Of a stretch of DNA of 64,000 bases, positions 35,758-44,798 are shown piece after piece. The stretch is from NCBI GenBank assembly GCA_040285745.1, contig JAUFOR010000003.1, positions 1,488,001-1,552,000 on the forward strand, written 5' to 3'. How positions within the stretch are numbered: position 1 is the first letter of the stretch; each line of letters opens with the position of its first letter. Both the position numbers and the translations under genes were made by a program. Origin of the DNA: Barthelona sp. PCE (Eukaryota > Metamonada: BaSk clade). Under the pieces are notes generated by a model. That model was not told the origin of the DNA, searched no databases, and saw only the letters and a program-made list of their open reading frames with translations.

Positions 35758-36225
35758 TCACTCAAACATTGATTGAATTTGTTCGAAATCAGCAATTGCG
35801 TCATCTAGCCTCCGCTTGGCGACTACAACAGGTAGAGTTGAACATAGTTGCTCCAATATGTCTGAAAACTCACCATACGTCTGAAGCGAGGGAAACAAAT
35901 GACATTTTATCATTTCATGAGGAATTCCCTTGTTCATAACCATGGATATACACATACGTGCCTGGTTTATGAACATTGGTACAAATGACGTGAAGATGTG
36001 CATCGATGAGCACTGTTGTTTGTGAGTTTCTTCAAGAACAGAACAATATTTTTGCTTTAACCCCGTTTTAAGCCCAGGAATATCAAATAAAGGTGTATTA
36101 GCGGTCTCTAATTGAGATAAACGCTGATTTGCAATTTTTTGTCGCTTCGTAGCGCTCAAAAAAACATCAATTGTTTGTTTGAGCGTCGATAGCTCCTCCA
36201 AAACGGCAGAATACCGCTTTCTCAT
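35758..36225 (-). CDS. small helical unknown protein
   Basis: This 155-residue protein is not recognised. It has an N-terminal coiled coil (YSAVLEELSTLKQTIDVFLSATKRQKIANQRLSQLE) and a second helical half with Met/Cys-rich segments and a final helix (RRLDDAIADFEQIQSMFE). The small size with two helical halves is like subunits of multiprotein assemblies. The frame opens at GTG; ATG 36225 is used. It converges with the DEAH helicase (22 bp between stops) and is divergent from the next small gene. Confidence 0.65.
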   Translation of the reverse strand: MRKRYSAVLEELSTLKQTIDVFLSATKRQKIANQRLSQLETANTPLFDIPGLKTGLKQKYCSVLEETHKQQCSSMHIFTSFVPMFINQARMCISMVMNKGIPHEMIKCHLFPSLQTYGEFSDILEQLCSTLPVVVAKRRLDDAIADFEQIQSMFE

Positions 36226-36310
36226 CCATGAAAAAAGTAAAGAATTCGTATTCACGATTCACTTCCATTTCTTTGTATATTTTATTGTTTTTCAGGGACA
36301 CAGATTCAAA

Positions 36311-36595
36311 ATGCTCATCTACGTACATATGCTTAACGACATCATCCAGATCGAAGCAGGAGAGGGTAACCAAAACCTGCTGTGGCTTTCTCATGCCTCA
36401 ATCTCGCTCTATGTCGCCCTGAAGAAGGGCTCGGTCGAACTATCAGATCTTAACGCGATCGGAAACCCCGTATCTATCAATATGCAGGAGGGAGATGAGC
36501 TTGACTTCAAAGCCATAATTAAAGATACCCTCGAGCATGAAATGCACGTGTGGCTCGTTGTGGACATCATTGCAAACGCAAGAGTACAAGAATAA
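36311..36595 (+). CDS. small unknown protein, 94 residues
   Basis: This 94-residue protein is unrecognised but looks coding: acidic and hydrophobic residues alternate in a beta-rich pattern (IIQIEAGEGNQNLLWLSHASISLYVALKKGSVEL) and codon usage is like that of its neighbours. A TTTTTCAG just upstream (about 36296) could be the acceptor of a 5' intron, with a first exon not found. Its ATG is 85 bp from the start of the divergent gene. Confidence 0.6.
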   Translation: MLIYVHMLNDIIQIEAGEGNQNLLWLSHASISLYVALKKGSVELSDLNAIGNPVSINMQEGDELDFKAIIKDTLEHEMHVWLVVDIIANARVQE

Positions 36596-36640
36596 TGATC
36601 GCAACACAAGAAATACATTGTAATTTTACATAAAATTGAA

Positions 36641-37994
36641 CTACATAAGAATCTGAGTCATACGAGAGTGCATCTCAAGATATAGTAAAGTCTCCCAAAT
36701 CTTCTCAACAGCTAGCTCGATATTCACTTCAGCAGAAGTGGGGAAGCAACAACTACGAATAACTGATAACTCACCTGGTGTGAAAGGGATATCTACATTG
36801 TGGAGCGCCCTCAGTGCATCCTCCTCGAGTACATTACCGTTCTTATTCTCATCATATGCCAGAAGACTTTCCTTGACCATTCTGCGCAAATTATCTCCGC
36901 TGAGCTCATGGATGGTTGTGGACTGGATGGTTGTTCTAAGGATGGTACCGTGCTGTGAGAGAACATCGAGGTTGATCATGTTATAAATGATGCGTGACGC
37001 AATGGGGACGAACTGACGCCATACAATCAAATTATCCTCGTTAAACTCGACCTCGCCCATGATTACATCGATCTGAATCTCGGAAAGACCAAGGTCAACC
37101 TTACGGAGGCAGTTTCGGATCATCTTGAAATCGAAGCAACCGCGACCCTCCGAATCAAAGACTGCAAAGGTGTCGGTCAACTTGCGCTCAACGTCCTCCA
37201 CGTTCAGGGGGCTGTACAGAATACCCTGACAGAGGCCATCAAGAAGATAATAAAAGATAAACCCGACAAAGTTGGTGTAGTCCACCATGTCGACGTTTGG
37301 CAGCTCCTGGATTAGGAAGTTAATTTCGTGCCTCGAGAAGTTCAGCTCGGAGGAGCGCAATACGCTGTAAACGTTTGCTTTTGTCAACTTACCAGTCTTC
37401 TCAACATCAACTTTTTCAAAAACACTCATCAAGCGGTTATCGAACTCACGCTTCTGATAGCCGTGGATGGGGGAGTCGTAGAGCATCTTACGGTCCTGGA
37501 ATGTGTCGGACATCTGAGGCATCTGGGACAGAATTGCAACAACAAGAGGTGCAAACTCCTCATAAGAGATGACGCCATCGTCGTTCTCGTCAAGCTCAAT
37601 AATGAGCCTGCGAACCTGGCGCTTAGAAAAGCCAAATTGGTCACTGTTCAATAACTAAATGTGAGAATGAGAAAAATTCAAATAGGTGCTGTACAAGCCC
37701 CATTCTGGATTAACATACATCGTGCATCTCGTCAAGGTCGAGGAATCCATTGCCATCGGCATCAGCGGTCTTAAAAATATCTGCAACAAGGGAGGCGAGC
37801 TCTTCCTCAGAAAAACGTGCAAACACATCTTCTACAGTTTCCTGTTGCTGCTTGTAGAGTTTCTGGAAATGCGTGGCACCGAATTCATAAATGTTTGAAG
37901 GTTGAGCACGCAGAACTTCACGTAAAAAGTTCTTTAGAACAAGAGGGAAGCCCTCGGGTATGTTGAGAGACGATGAGTACTTCGTGGACAGCAT
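36641..37994 (-). CDS. RSP7: RSP7-like radial spoke protein (RIIa domain plus EF-hands), one intron
   Basis: Exon 1 (37719-37994) and exon 2 (36641-37654) join across an intron at 37655-37718 to give 429 residues. Exon 1 begins with an RIIa dimerisation-docking domain (IPEGFPLVLKNFLREVLRAQPSNIYEF) and starts an EF-hand, DADGNGFLDLDEM, which is completed across the junction. At least two more loops fit the EF-hand consensus (DENDDGVISYEEF and DENKNGNVLEEDA), and further degenerate ones occur. RIIa followed by several EF-hands is the layout of Chlamydomonas radial spoke protein 7, which binds AKAP-type spoke proteins and calcium in the axoneme. Other RIIa/EF proteins (EFCAB10) are shorter. It is divergent from SPAG6 with 193 bp between starts. 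Confidence 0.7.
37655..37718 (-). other. intron of the RSP7-like gene (64 nt)
   Basis: Donor GTATGT after the EF-hand codons EMHD; acceptor CTCACATTTAG. Splicing restores one frame (EMHD|LLNSDQFGF). The acceptor motif is identical to that of the RSP16-like gene intron. Confidence 0.85.
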
Positions 37995-38187
37995 TATTCA
38001 GCAGGTAGCTATAAATGTACACAAGCGACCAAGAAAGGAGATAAAGTCTGAAAAACAGCATTCTAGCGTTTATTTGGTTTTTCCGCCAACGAACTGTGAT
38101 CTTGGAGGTACTACTATTCGATGGGTGTGCACAGATTGTTGAAAAGAAGATGAAGTGGTTGTTTTTGAATTTTATCCTTCTAAACAC
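37995..38187. promoter_or_regulatory. divergent promoter between two axonemal genes
   Basis: 193 bp between RSP7-like (-) and SPAG6 (+). It includes ATCCTTCTAAAC just before the SPAG6 ATG. Shared regulation of flagellar genes is inferred from the arrangement. Confidence 0.4.
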
Positions 38188-39738
38188 ATGAGCCGTACAG
38201 TACTTCGTCACTTAGAAGAGTATCAGCGTCACAGAGTGCAATTTGTGCAATCCGTTGCTGAAATGGCAAGCAGGCCCGCTAACATCGAGGCTTTGATGTC
38301 TGGTAACGTTATGGCTCTGTTACGTCCTCTCTTACAGGATCCCGTGCCTGCGATTCAACAATCCTCAGCTTTGGCTTTGGGCAGACTAGCAAATCACTCA
38401 GATGAAATCGCTGAAGCGATTGTCATGCACGAAATTCTCCCACAGCTCGTGTACTCTCTCAATGAGCAAAACGTATACTTCACCATAGTTTAAAGATGCT
38501 TTACTAACTCCTAGAAATATTATAAGAAATCAGCTGCTCACGTTCTTAGAGCTGTTGCTAAACATTCACCTTCTCTTGCCCAATTCGTCGTCGAGAGCGG
38601 TGCCGTCGATGCGCTCGTGAACTGCTTGGAAGAATTCGATTCTGGTGTTAAGGAGTCTGCTGCTTGGGCCATCGGGCACATTGCCAGGCACACCTCTGAG
38701 CTCGCACAGGTTGTCGTCGATGCCGGCGCTGTTCCTCTGCTTGTTTTAACTCTTCAGGAGCCCGAACTACCCCTCAAGCGTATTTCCGCTTCATGTCTTT
38801 CTGATATTGCTAAGCACAACGCTGAGGTCGCACAGGCCGTCGTTGATTCCGGCGCCGTCGCACACCTTGCTCCTCTCTTGACGAATCCCGACGTCAAGGT
38901 TAAGCGTCAGGTTTGTTCCTGTCTTGGTCAAATCGCCAAGCACTCGTTCGAGCTTGCTGAGCTCATTGTCGAGCAGGAGGTGTTCCCCCGTGCCATTATC
39001 CTCCTCAAGGAGTCCGACGTCTTTGTCAAGAAGAACGCTTGTACGCTCATCCGTGAAATCGCCAAGCACACCCCCGATCTCGCCCAGCTCGTGGTCAACC
39101 ACGGTGGTGTCGCCGCCCTTGTGGATTATATCCTTGAGACGCACTCCAACAACCGTCTACCAGCCATTATGACACTTGGTTACATTGCTGCCTTCTCCGA
39201 GACACTAGCCGTGACCGTCATCCAAGCCAACACTGTGCCATGCCTCGTCAACGCCCTCTCCGAGGAGAGCGAGGACCACATCCGTGCTGCCACATGTTGG
39301 GCTCTCGGACAGATTGGCCGTCATTCGCCCGACCACGCCAAGGTCGTCTGCGATACGAACGTTCTGCCCATGATGCTCGAAATCTTCCTTGAGGACGGAG
39401 CAAGCGAGGACCTGCAGCTCAAGGCCAAGCGTGCCCTTAAGGCAATCATCCAGCGTTGCACTACATTGGAGGCGATTGATCCTTTACTTCACATTGCCCC
39501 CGTCTCCATTCTTCGCTATGTTGTCGGCCAGTTCGCAAAGGTACTGCCATCCGACGTAACTGCTAGAAAAGCTTTTGTTACCTCTGGTGGTTTACAGAAA
39601 CTGCAGACTATCGACGCCGAGCCTGGTTCAAAACTGAGGGAGTACATTGAAACGATCAACCAGTGCTACCCAGAAGACATTGTCAGGTTCTACTCACCCG
39701 GATACGCCAAGACCCTGCTTGATCAGATTGACGGTTAA
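38188..39738 (+). CDS. SPAG6: SPAG6/PF16 central-apparatus armadillo protein, one intron
   Basis: Exon 1 (38188-38472) and exon 2 (38515-39738) join to 502 residues, against 509 in human SPAG6. The sequence runs colinearly with the family: EEYQRHRVQFVQSVAEMASRP, ALALGRLANHSD, LVYSLNEQN|KYYKKSAAHVLRAV, ESAAWAIGHIARH, KHTPDLAQLVVN, WALGQIGRHSPDHA and VGQFAKVLPSD. The armadillo repeats of PF16/SPAG6 form the C1 microtubule structure in the axonemal central pair and are needed for motility. The frame opens at GTG 38155; ATG 38188 matches the family N-terminus. Exon 2 is more GC-rich than the flanks. Confidence 0.96.
38473..38514 (+). other. intron of SPAG6 (42 nt)
   Basis: Donor GTATAC, branch-like ACTAAC, acceptor TCCTAG only six bases later. 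It contains an in-frame TAA; removal restores alignment to SPAG6. The branch site is close to the acceptor, as in trichomonad and Giardia introns. Confidence 0.95.
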
Positions 39739-39763
39739 CTCATTATGTAAAATAAAGTTATGA

Positions 39764-40246
39764 CTACGTTTCGGTAATTTTGTGGTATGGTGGCTTTACG
39801 ACATCAAATCCGTGATGGTGGAGGCTCTGTGTGACTGAGTCAACACTCACTGTCGATGAGAGATCAACTACCGATGATGTGTTGCCGCGACTGCGACGTC
39901 CACGAGATGAACCTTTGCCATCAACAGCAAAGTTCGACGAATAGTCTGTTCTCTGGGCTTTGCGGCGACCGCGTGTGGACTCGGTGCTCTGCAGGACCTC
40001 GGCAGTGCGTACAACATCGTGAATAAGCTTCTGGACAGCTATACTGATGAAACGTAGAGACCTCTTATCTGAAACACGAACTCCGTGTCTCGCGAGCAAT
40101 TCTGACGTCACTGCATCGGGGATGAGCGGATTATAGTCAGGAGACTCGAGTTTTTCACCAAGCTGAAGCAATTGTTGAACATTAAACCTATAGCTATCAG
40201 GAACGGGTATCCTGGTCGATGTGGGGGTGTGTGCTGTTGGCTGCAT
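39764..40246 (-). CDS. TAF10: TAF10-like histone-fold protein
   Basis: This 160-residue protein holds a TAF10-type histone fold near residues 20-85: DYNPLIPDAVTSELLARHG, then VSDKRSLRFISIAVQKLIHDVVRTA. TAF10 shows the pattern YxPxIPDxVxxYxLxxxG...D.R..RLIxLAxQKFIxDI. It is shared by TFIID and SAGA. The tail is Ser/Arg-rich (GKGSSRGRRSRG). An upstream ATG at 40285 would add 13 residues (MFFCSFFFYPFSV), but the ATG at 40246 follows a CCTTTTC block (40251-40257, coding strand) and is preferred. It lies 45 bp downstream of the NOT2-like gene on the same strand. GCN5, another SAGA subunit, is in the same window. Confidence 0.75.
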   Translation of the reverse strand: MQPTAHTPTSTRIPVPDSYRFNVQQLLQLGEKLESPDYNPLIPDAVTSELLARHGVRVSDKRSLRFISIAVQKLIHDVVRTAEVLQSTESTRGRRKAQRTDYSSNFAVDGKGSSRGRRSRGNTSSVVDLSSTVSVDSVTQSLHHHGFDVVKPPYHKITET

Positions 40247-40291
40247 AACTGAAAAGGGGTAGAAAAAAAAACTGCAGAAAAACATTAGACT

Positions 40292-40861
40292 TTACAAAAA
40301 TCCTTCAAGGATTGAGTCATCAACAAGGTCATCGGTATTTATGTGCTTGTCCGGAGCCCGTACTTTAACATCCATTGTAGCAGGATTGTATAATTTCCAT
40401 ACGCTATTCTCTTGTTTCACCCACTGTTTTTGTTGGGGCCAATACAACCATCCTCTGCTGAAAAGCTCTTTTGAAGTGTGTATTTGGATGCGATCACGAG
40501 GATTCGCATAAAAAAGATGAAAAAGAATACTATCGTCAAGCTCAGGAATAGTTTCAACACTCAGTGTGGAAAGATCACGACCGAAAGGGGGGTGCTGATG
40601 AAAATAAGGGAAAACTAATCCAATATTGCGAGCAGGCCTTTTAAACTCTTCTGACAGTGGATGGAACCTACTGTAGCTCACCTTCTTTATGTCGTTCATT
40701 GTCTTGGCAGGTAAACCTACACGCAACATTGTTGCATTCTGTTCTGTTTCTTTTCTTGTGTGTAAGTTATGCAAATACGCCAGACCGTATTCTTCTGCGT
40801 TATCGTCGTCTTCTTCGTTGATAAAATTCAACTGTGCCCTCACAGATACTCCATTTGACAT
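40292..40861 (-). CDS. NOT2: NOT2/3/5-domain protein (CCR4-NOT subunit, NOT2-like)
   Basis: The C-terminal half of this 189-residue protein is a NOT2_3_5 domain: LDDSILFHLFYANPRDRIQIHTSKELFSRGWLYWPQQKQWV (family: D.tLfymFYs.PrD..Q..Aa.eL..R.WryH....WL). The N-terminal 90 residues include FHPLSEEFKRPARNIG, which resembles the part before the NOT box. NOT2 is the scaffold of the CCR4-NOT deadenylase module. It is close in length to yeast Not2 (191). The ATG lies 9 bp after a CCTTTTC element (coding strand). Confidence 0.85.
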   Translation of the reverse strand: MSNGVSVRAQLNFINEEDDDNAEEYGLAYLHNLHTRKETEQNATMLRVGLPAKTMNDIKKVSYSRFHPLSEEFKRPARNIGLVFPYFHQHPPFGRDLSTLSVETIPELDDSILFHLFYANPRDRIQIHTSKELFSRGWLYWPQQKQWVKQENSVWKLYNPATMDVKVRAPDKHINTDDLVDDSILEGFL

Positions 40862-41157
40862 CTGTGCTTTGAAAAGGTGAGAAATCCTAATCCAATGATA
40901 TTGGGGTAATTGTGTGTTTATTTATGCACACTGTGCATGGACATGCGTGCAGAAATCGTGTACAATGCCTATAAATCATAGTTCTTCGAAACTGCACTAT
41001 TTTTTTTCCTCGCTCTAGATGCTTTTTTGATGCTTTTTGTCGAGCGCAGCAGTTTGTATACGTGAAGAAGAATATCTAAAAACAGCGGTTTGCCCTCTTT
41101 AGAATAACATTCAGCAATACTCATGAATACAATGGTCTAATAAATGTTTATTCACTT
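40862..41157. other. intergenic region, 296 bp
   Basis: Holds the NOT2-like promoter and the 3' region of the 1154-residue gene. A CTTTTTGATGCTTTTTG repeat occurs near 41027. No gene recognised. Confidence 0.45.
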
Positions 41158-44100
41158 CTATTCACCTAATCTGCCCCAATTAACCATTATATCTTCCCGT
41201 GATATTATTTTTGGAGCCGCAAATTCAATACGTAACACAATAACCCTTCCAGTTTCATTTTTCCTAAGCAAACAGCCACCTTTGTCCATTTCTACAACTT
41301 TCCAGTCACTGAGCTGCTTTAAACGCTCACCGAGGAACTCAAATATTGTATCGTGGATGCTCTCCTTCGTTACAAAAAACAAAGATGCAATCTTGACGTA
41401 TTTTTCTTCAGATAACAACTGTTCGAGTCCATCTAAACCGAATATATCATATTCACTACATTTGTGATAGAACCAAGGATACTTCTCAACTCCATTAAAC
41501 TGTTCATCATACGATATGTACTGGACTCGACCTTTTGAAGCCCCCAAAGTTTCACGTAGAGGGAATATCGGTGCAGTGTCCATAAAAGAGCAGTACGGGT
41601 GCACATTTGAATCTATATAAACCGTAGGGATCTCCGTAATTGGAAGTAAAATACTTTTCCCGTTAAAATTGTATTGTAGCTTGCTTTTCTCTTCGTTTTT
41701 CATTGATTGTACTGTAAAATCTCTGTGTAAATGAACTTTGATGAACTTTTTCCAAAATAATATACATATTCCAAAAAAAACAATAAAAACAATTAAACAG
41801 CTAATCAAAAATTCAGTTTTTTCACCATGTTCTGCAAATAGTACAGCTCCGACAATTGACAATATAAGAGTTGTATTGAGATGCAATGAGTTAAAAATAC
41901 CTGAAAGAAGCTCACAAAATAAGAGTGTAACAAAATACTCCTTGTAATTAAAGAAATCCCAAAAATTACACCAAATACTAATGGGAATAACAGTAAAACA
42001 TGCTAATCTCTGACCTAACCTGGGGTTTTTCGATGAAATAAGCCAACTTAAAGCCAAAATTGCTAAATAAGGATCAAAAGTTCTGGTGTTTAAAATTGGG
42101 GCACAAAAAAGACTAAAAAATATCAAAATATAAACTAAAATCCCATACCATTCGCTGAATTTCATTCGAATGAACTGAACTGAAGATATTTTTATCAGAA
42201 TAACAACAATAACCCCGTACACAAAATACATTTTGCTTAAATCTTCGTTTTCAACCTTTAAAAGAAGTGTATCGTAGAATAAAAGGTGTAAACCAGAGTA
42301 GATCAAACATAGAAATGAAATAATAGCAAATAACTGAGCTGAAACATAAGTCTTCATACACAAATCCATTCTCTGTGCCTTGCTCCCTGATGACTTAAAC
42401 CTGTCTAACATTGTGCCAGTACGGTTATCGTTTTCTTCTGTCAGCTTAACAGCACCCAGAGCACTATTGTTCAAAAAAACACAAACAGCTCCTTCTTGCT
42501 GTTCAGCAAAATGGCTACTTACACATTGAACGGCACTTTGAGTAGCAGGGCAATCGGAATATACAACTATCTCAGGCCTAGCCTGTTCATAATTAAAAAT
42601 ATCATAAGCAGTAATCTTTAACTCTTCAATTTTTTTTAACACCTTTCTCCGATTGTTATGAGACAAATTATGAAACTTATCTCCCAATTGATACATCTTA
42701 AAGTTGTTGAATATGTCTCTAAACTCTTCATCGCTCAAGTGTTTGAAGAAGGTTAAAAAAAGCTCTTCAAAATGATTAGTCAAATGCAGAGCCCATACAA
42801 AATGACAGTTTGCAGTTTTTTCTACATGCCTTCTCGTTGGGAGGAGACTGCTAGTCTGTACTGTTGGTAAAGGCGTTGAACGAAAATGTTTGAACTTTGC
42901 TACTTTTAAAATTCTCAAAAAAACAATACACTCAGAATCTGAGAACTGATGAGCAAATTGCAACACATTCTTAAACTGAGCTTTTTTGAAATATAAAAAA
43001 CTGACTTCTTCAGGTATAAACCCATGAAATACTTGGTACAACTCTCTACTTTGCAGAAGAACAATACCTTGACCTTGACCCCAAACCAGCTCGGTAGCAG
43101 CTTTCTTCTGTTCGTCTGTTTTTTCCTTAGTTTTATATAAAATGGCTGCAGCGCTACCCACGTGTAAATAACCTTCACAACTCTTATCCAATATAAAGTC
43201 ATAAAATAATGACAGTAACCCATCATCTTTGCAAATAACATTGCGAATTCCGTTATTTTTCTTCATATAGTCCCAGAGCACATTAACACCCACAGACCTA
43301 TTGCTTTCATACTTAACAAGAATAGCAGTGAGAATATCCTCACTTAACCAACCAAATATCTCTTTTTCAAGAAAAGGAATGAATAAAAGAGTGTTGTATT
43401 TGCCCCAACCCTCACTGTCTTCATAATCTTTAAGCAAAAGATCCTTGATAAAATGGATTCTATCATAGTACATTTCAAACAATTTCTTCAACATGTCCTC
43501 CTCCTTATGTATCAAAAGATGAACGGCTATACGTCTCAACAGCCTGGGTGTGATGTTATCATCCCTACACTTTCTAATATCATATCGCTCAGATATACTT
43601 CGAACAAAATTTACCACATCGTTTGGCTGCAATTCAGAACGGTTATACATGGTCTCAAAAATTGCAACATGAGCCATATGCAAATAATTTGGTATATCAT
43701 TCCGTAAATTATCAATTATTCCCTCATCAATCAATGAATTTAAATCATTAAAACTAGTATTGAATACTGACCACAAATGACCAATAACATCGTGGTTAAG
43801 GGACAACTCAACTATACGATAATAATACTTCTCTTCAAATACATAGCATATGATTGAACAAGTTACGCTTCCCAAATAACTGGGAAGATCTTCCGGTCTT
43901 AATCCTTCAATGTTTTGATCACCTAAAAATAACTCACCAATTTCCTTTCTAGGCCCTGTGAAATGTTGATTGGAAACATATTTGAACACATCACCCTTAA
44001 AGTCATCATTTTTTTCCTTTATGTAAACAAAAAATTTTCTAATATCATCAATATCAAGATTACCGTAACAGACTTCTCCCAAATGATCATAGCAACGATC

Positions 44101-44622
44101 GAAATAATCCATTTTATCATCGTCCAAACATCGTTTCACAAAAAATCTCATACCAAAAAACATATACTTCAACGCTGACTCAGTGCACTCCTGCAGTAAA
44201 ATATCCAAATTGTTAAACACAAATTCATGCATAGCATCAGGTTCAGTTGATCTGAACAGCATGTACGCAATTACATTAAATATGTTACCATTTTGATTAC
44301 ATGAATTCAACAACTCTACTTCATGGCCATCACGATACTTTGCTAAATCACTGGGAAATTTCATTATTTCAATGAAATGATTAATAATGTCATTATTATG
44401 ATAATTCTGTATGGTTCTGAGACCACAATATATTACAAATGCACATTCGAGACTTTTGTCACATAAATTTTCGTACTCACACACAAATTTGTGAATCTGA
44501 CCACCAATTTCAATCGTTATCTGATGCGAACGTGCTTCGAATTTGGTAACTGTGCCCAAGATCTCATATACAGCTTCATAGTGTGGTTCAAACTCGCCAT
44601 ACTTTTCCAAAAACTGATCCAT
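41158..44622 (-). CDS. large polytopic membrane protein, unknown
   Basis: This 1154-residue protein is unrecognised. Residues 1-730 are soluble, acidic and helical, repeat-like in places, with many Asp, Tyr and Phe. About eight transmembrane helices lie between 745 and 960 (for example LFAIISFLCLIYSGLHLLFY, GILVYILIFFSLFCAPIL, FLISCLIVFIVFFGICILFW). A cytoplasmic-type C-terminal domain of about 190 residues follows. The gene is markedly AT-rich compared with flanking genes and has no paralogue in the window. A large soluble head on an 8-TM core could be a transporter, enzyme or surface receptor; the sequence does not decide. Confidence 0.8.
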   Translation of the reverse strand: MDQFLEKYGEFEPHYEAVYEILGTVTKFEARSHQITIEIGGQIHKFVCEYENLCDKSLECAFVIYCGLRTIQNYHNNDIINHFIEIMKFPSDLAKYRDGHEVELLNSCNQNGNIFNVIAYMLFRSTEPDAMHEFVFNNLDILLQECTESALKYMFFGMRFFVKRCLDDDKMDYFDRCYDHLGEVCYGNLDIDDIRKFFVYIKEKNDDFKGDVFKYVSNQHFTGPRKEIGELFLGDQNIEGLRPEDLPSYLGSVTCSIICYVFEEKYYYRIVELSLNHDVIGHLWSVFNTSFNDLNSLIDEGIIDNLRNDIPNYLHMAHVAIFETMYNRSELQPNDVVNFVRSISERYDIRKCRDDNITPRLLRRIAVHLLIHKEEDMLKKLFEMYYDRIHFIKDLLLKDYEDSEGWGKYNTLLFIPFLEKEIFGWLSEDILTAILVKYESNRSVGVNVLWDYMKKNNGIRNVICKDDGLLSLFYDFILDKSCEGYLHVGSAAAILYKTKEKTDEQKKAATELVWGQGQGIVLLQSRELYQVFHGFIPEEVSFLYFKKAQFKNVLQFAHQFSDSECIVFLRILKVAKFKHFRSTPLPTVQTSSLLPTRRHVEKTANCHFVWALHLTNHFEELFLTFFKHLSDEEFRDIFNNFKMYQLGDKFHNLSHNNRRKVLKKIEELKITAYDIFNYEQARPEIVVYSDCPATQSAVQCVSSHFAEQQEGAVCVFLNNSALGAVKLTEENDNRTGTMLDRFKSSGSKAQRMDLCMKTYVSAQLFAIISFLCLIYSGLHLLFYDTLLLKVENEDLSKMYFVYGVIVVILIKISSVQFIRMKFSEWYGILVYILIFFSLFCAPILNTRTFDPYLAILALSWLISSKNPRLGQRLACFTVIPISIWCNFWDFFNYKEYFVTLLFCELLSGIFNSLHLNTTLILSIVGAVLFAEHGEKTEFLISCLIVFIVFFGICILFWKKFIKVHLHRDFTVQSMKNEEKSKLQYNFNGKSILLPITEIPTVYIDSNVHPYCSFMDTAPIFPLRETLGASKGRVQYISYDEQFNGVEKYPWFYHKCSEYDIFGLDGLEQLLSEEKYVKIASLFFVTKESIHDTIFEFLGERLKQLSDWKVVEMDKGGCLLRKNETGRVIVLRIEFAAPKIISREDIMVNWGRLGE

Positions 44623-44798
44623 GTGCCAAAAGATTGCTAAACCAAATTCAAATGACGAAATAAGAAAAAAGTCTTAAAACAAACTGAACGCAATGGAAAA
44701 ATTGTCCTAAGGTTATGCCATAGCACCTTGCAACTAATTACACTGTAAAAAACAGATATCTCACAAAAAAATCATATTCCCAAAAAAAACAATAGCGT

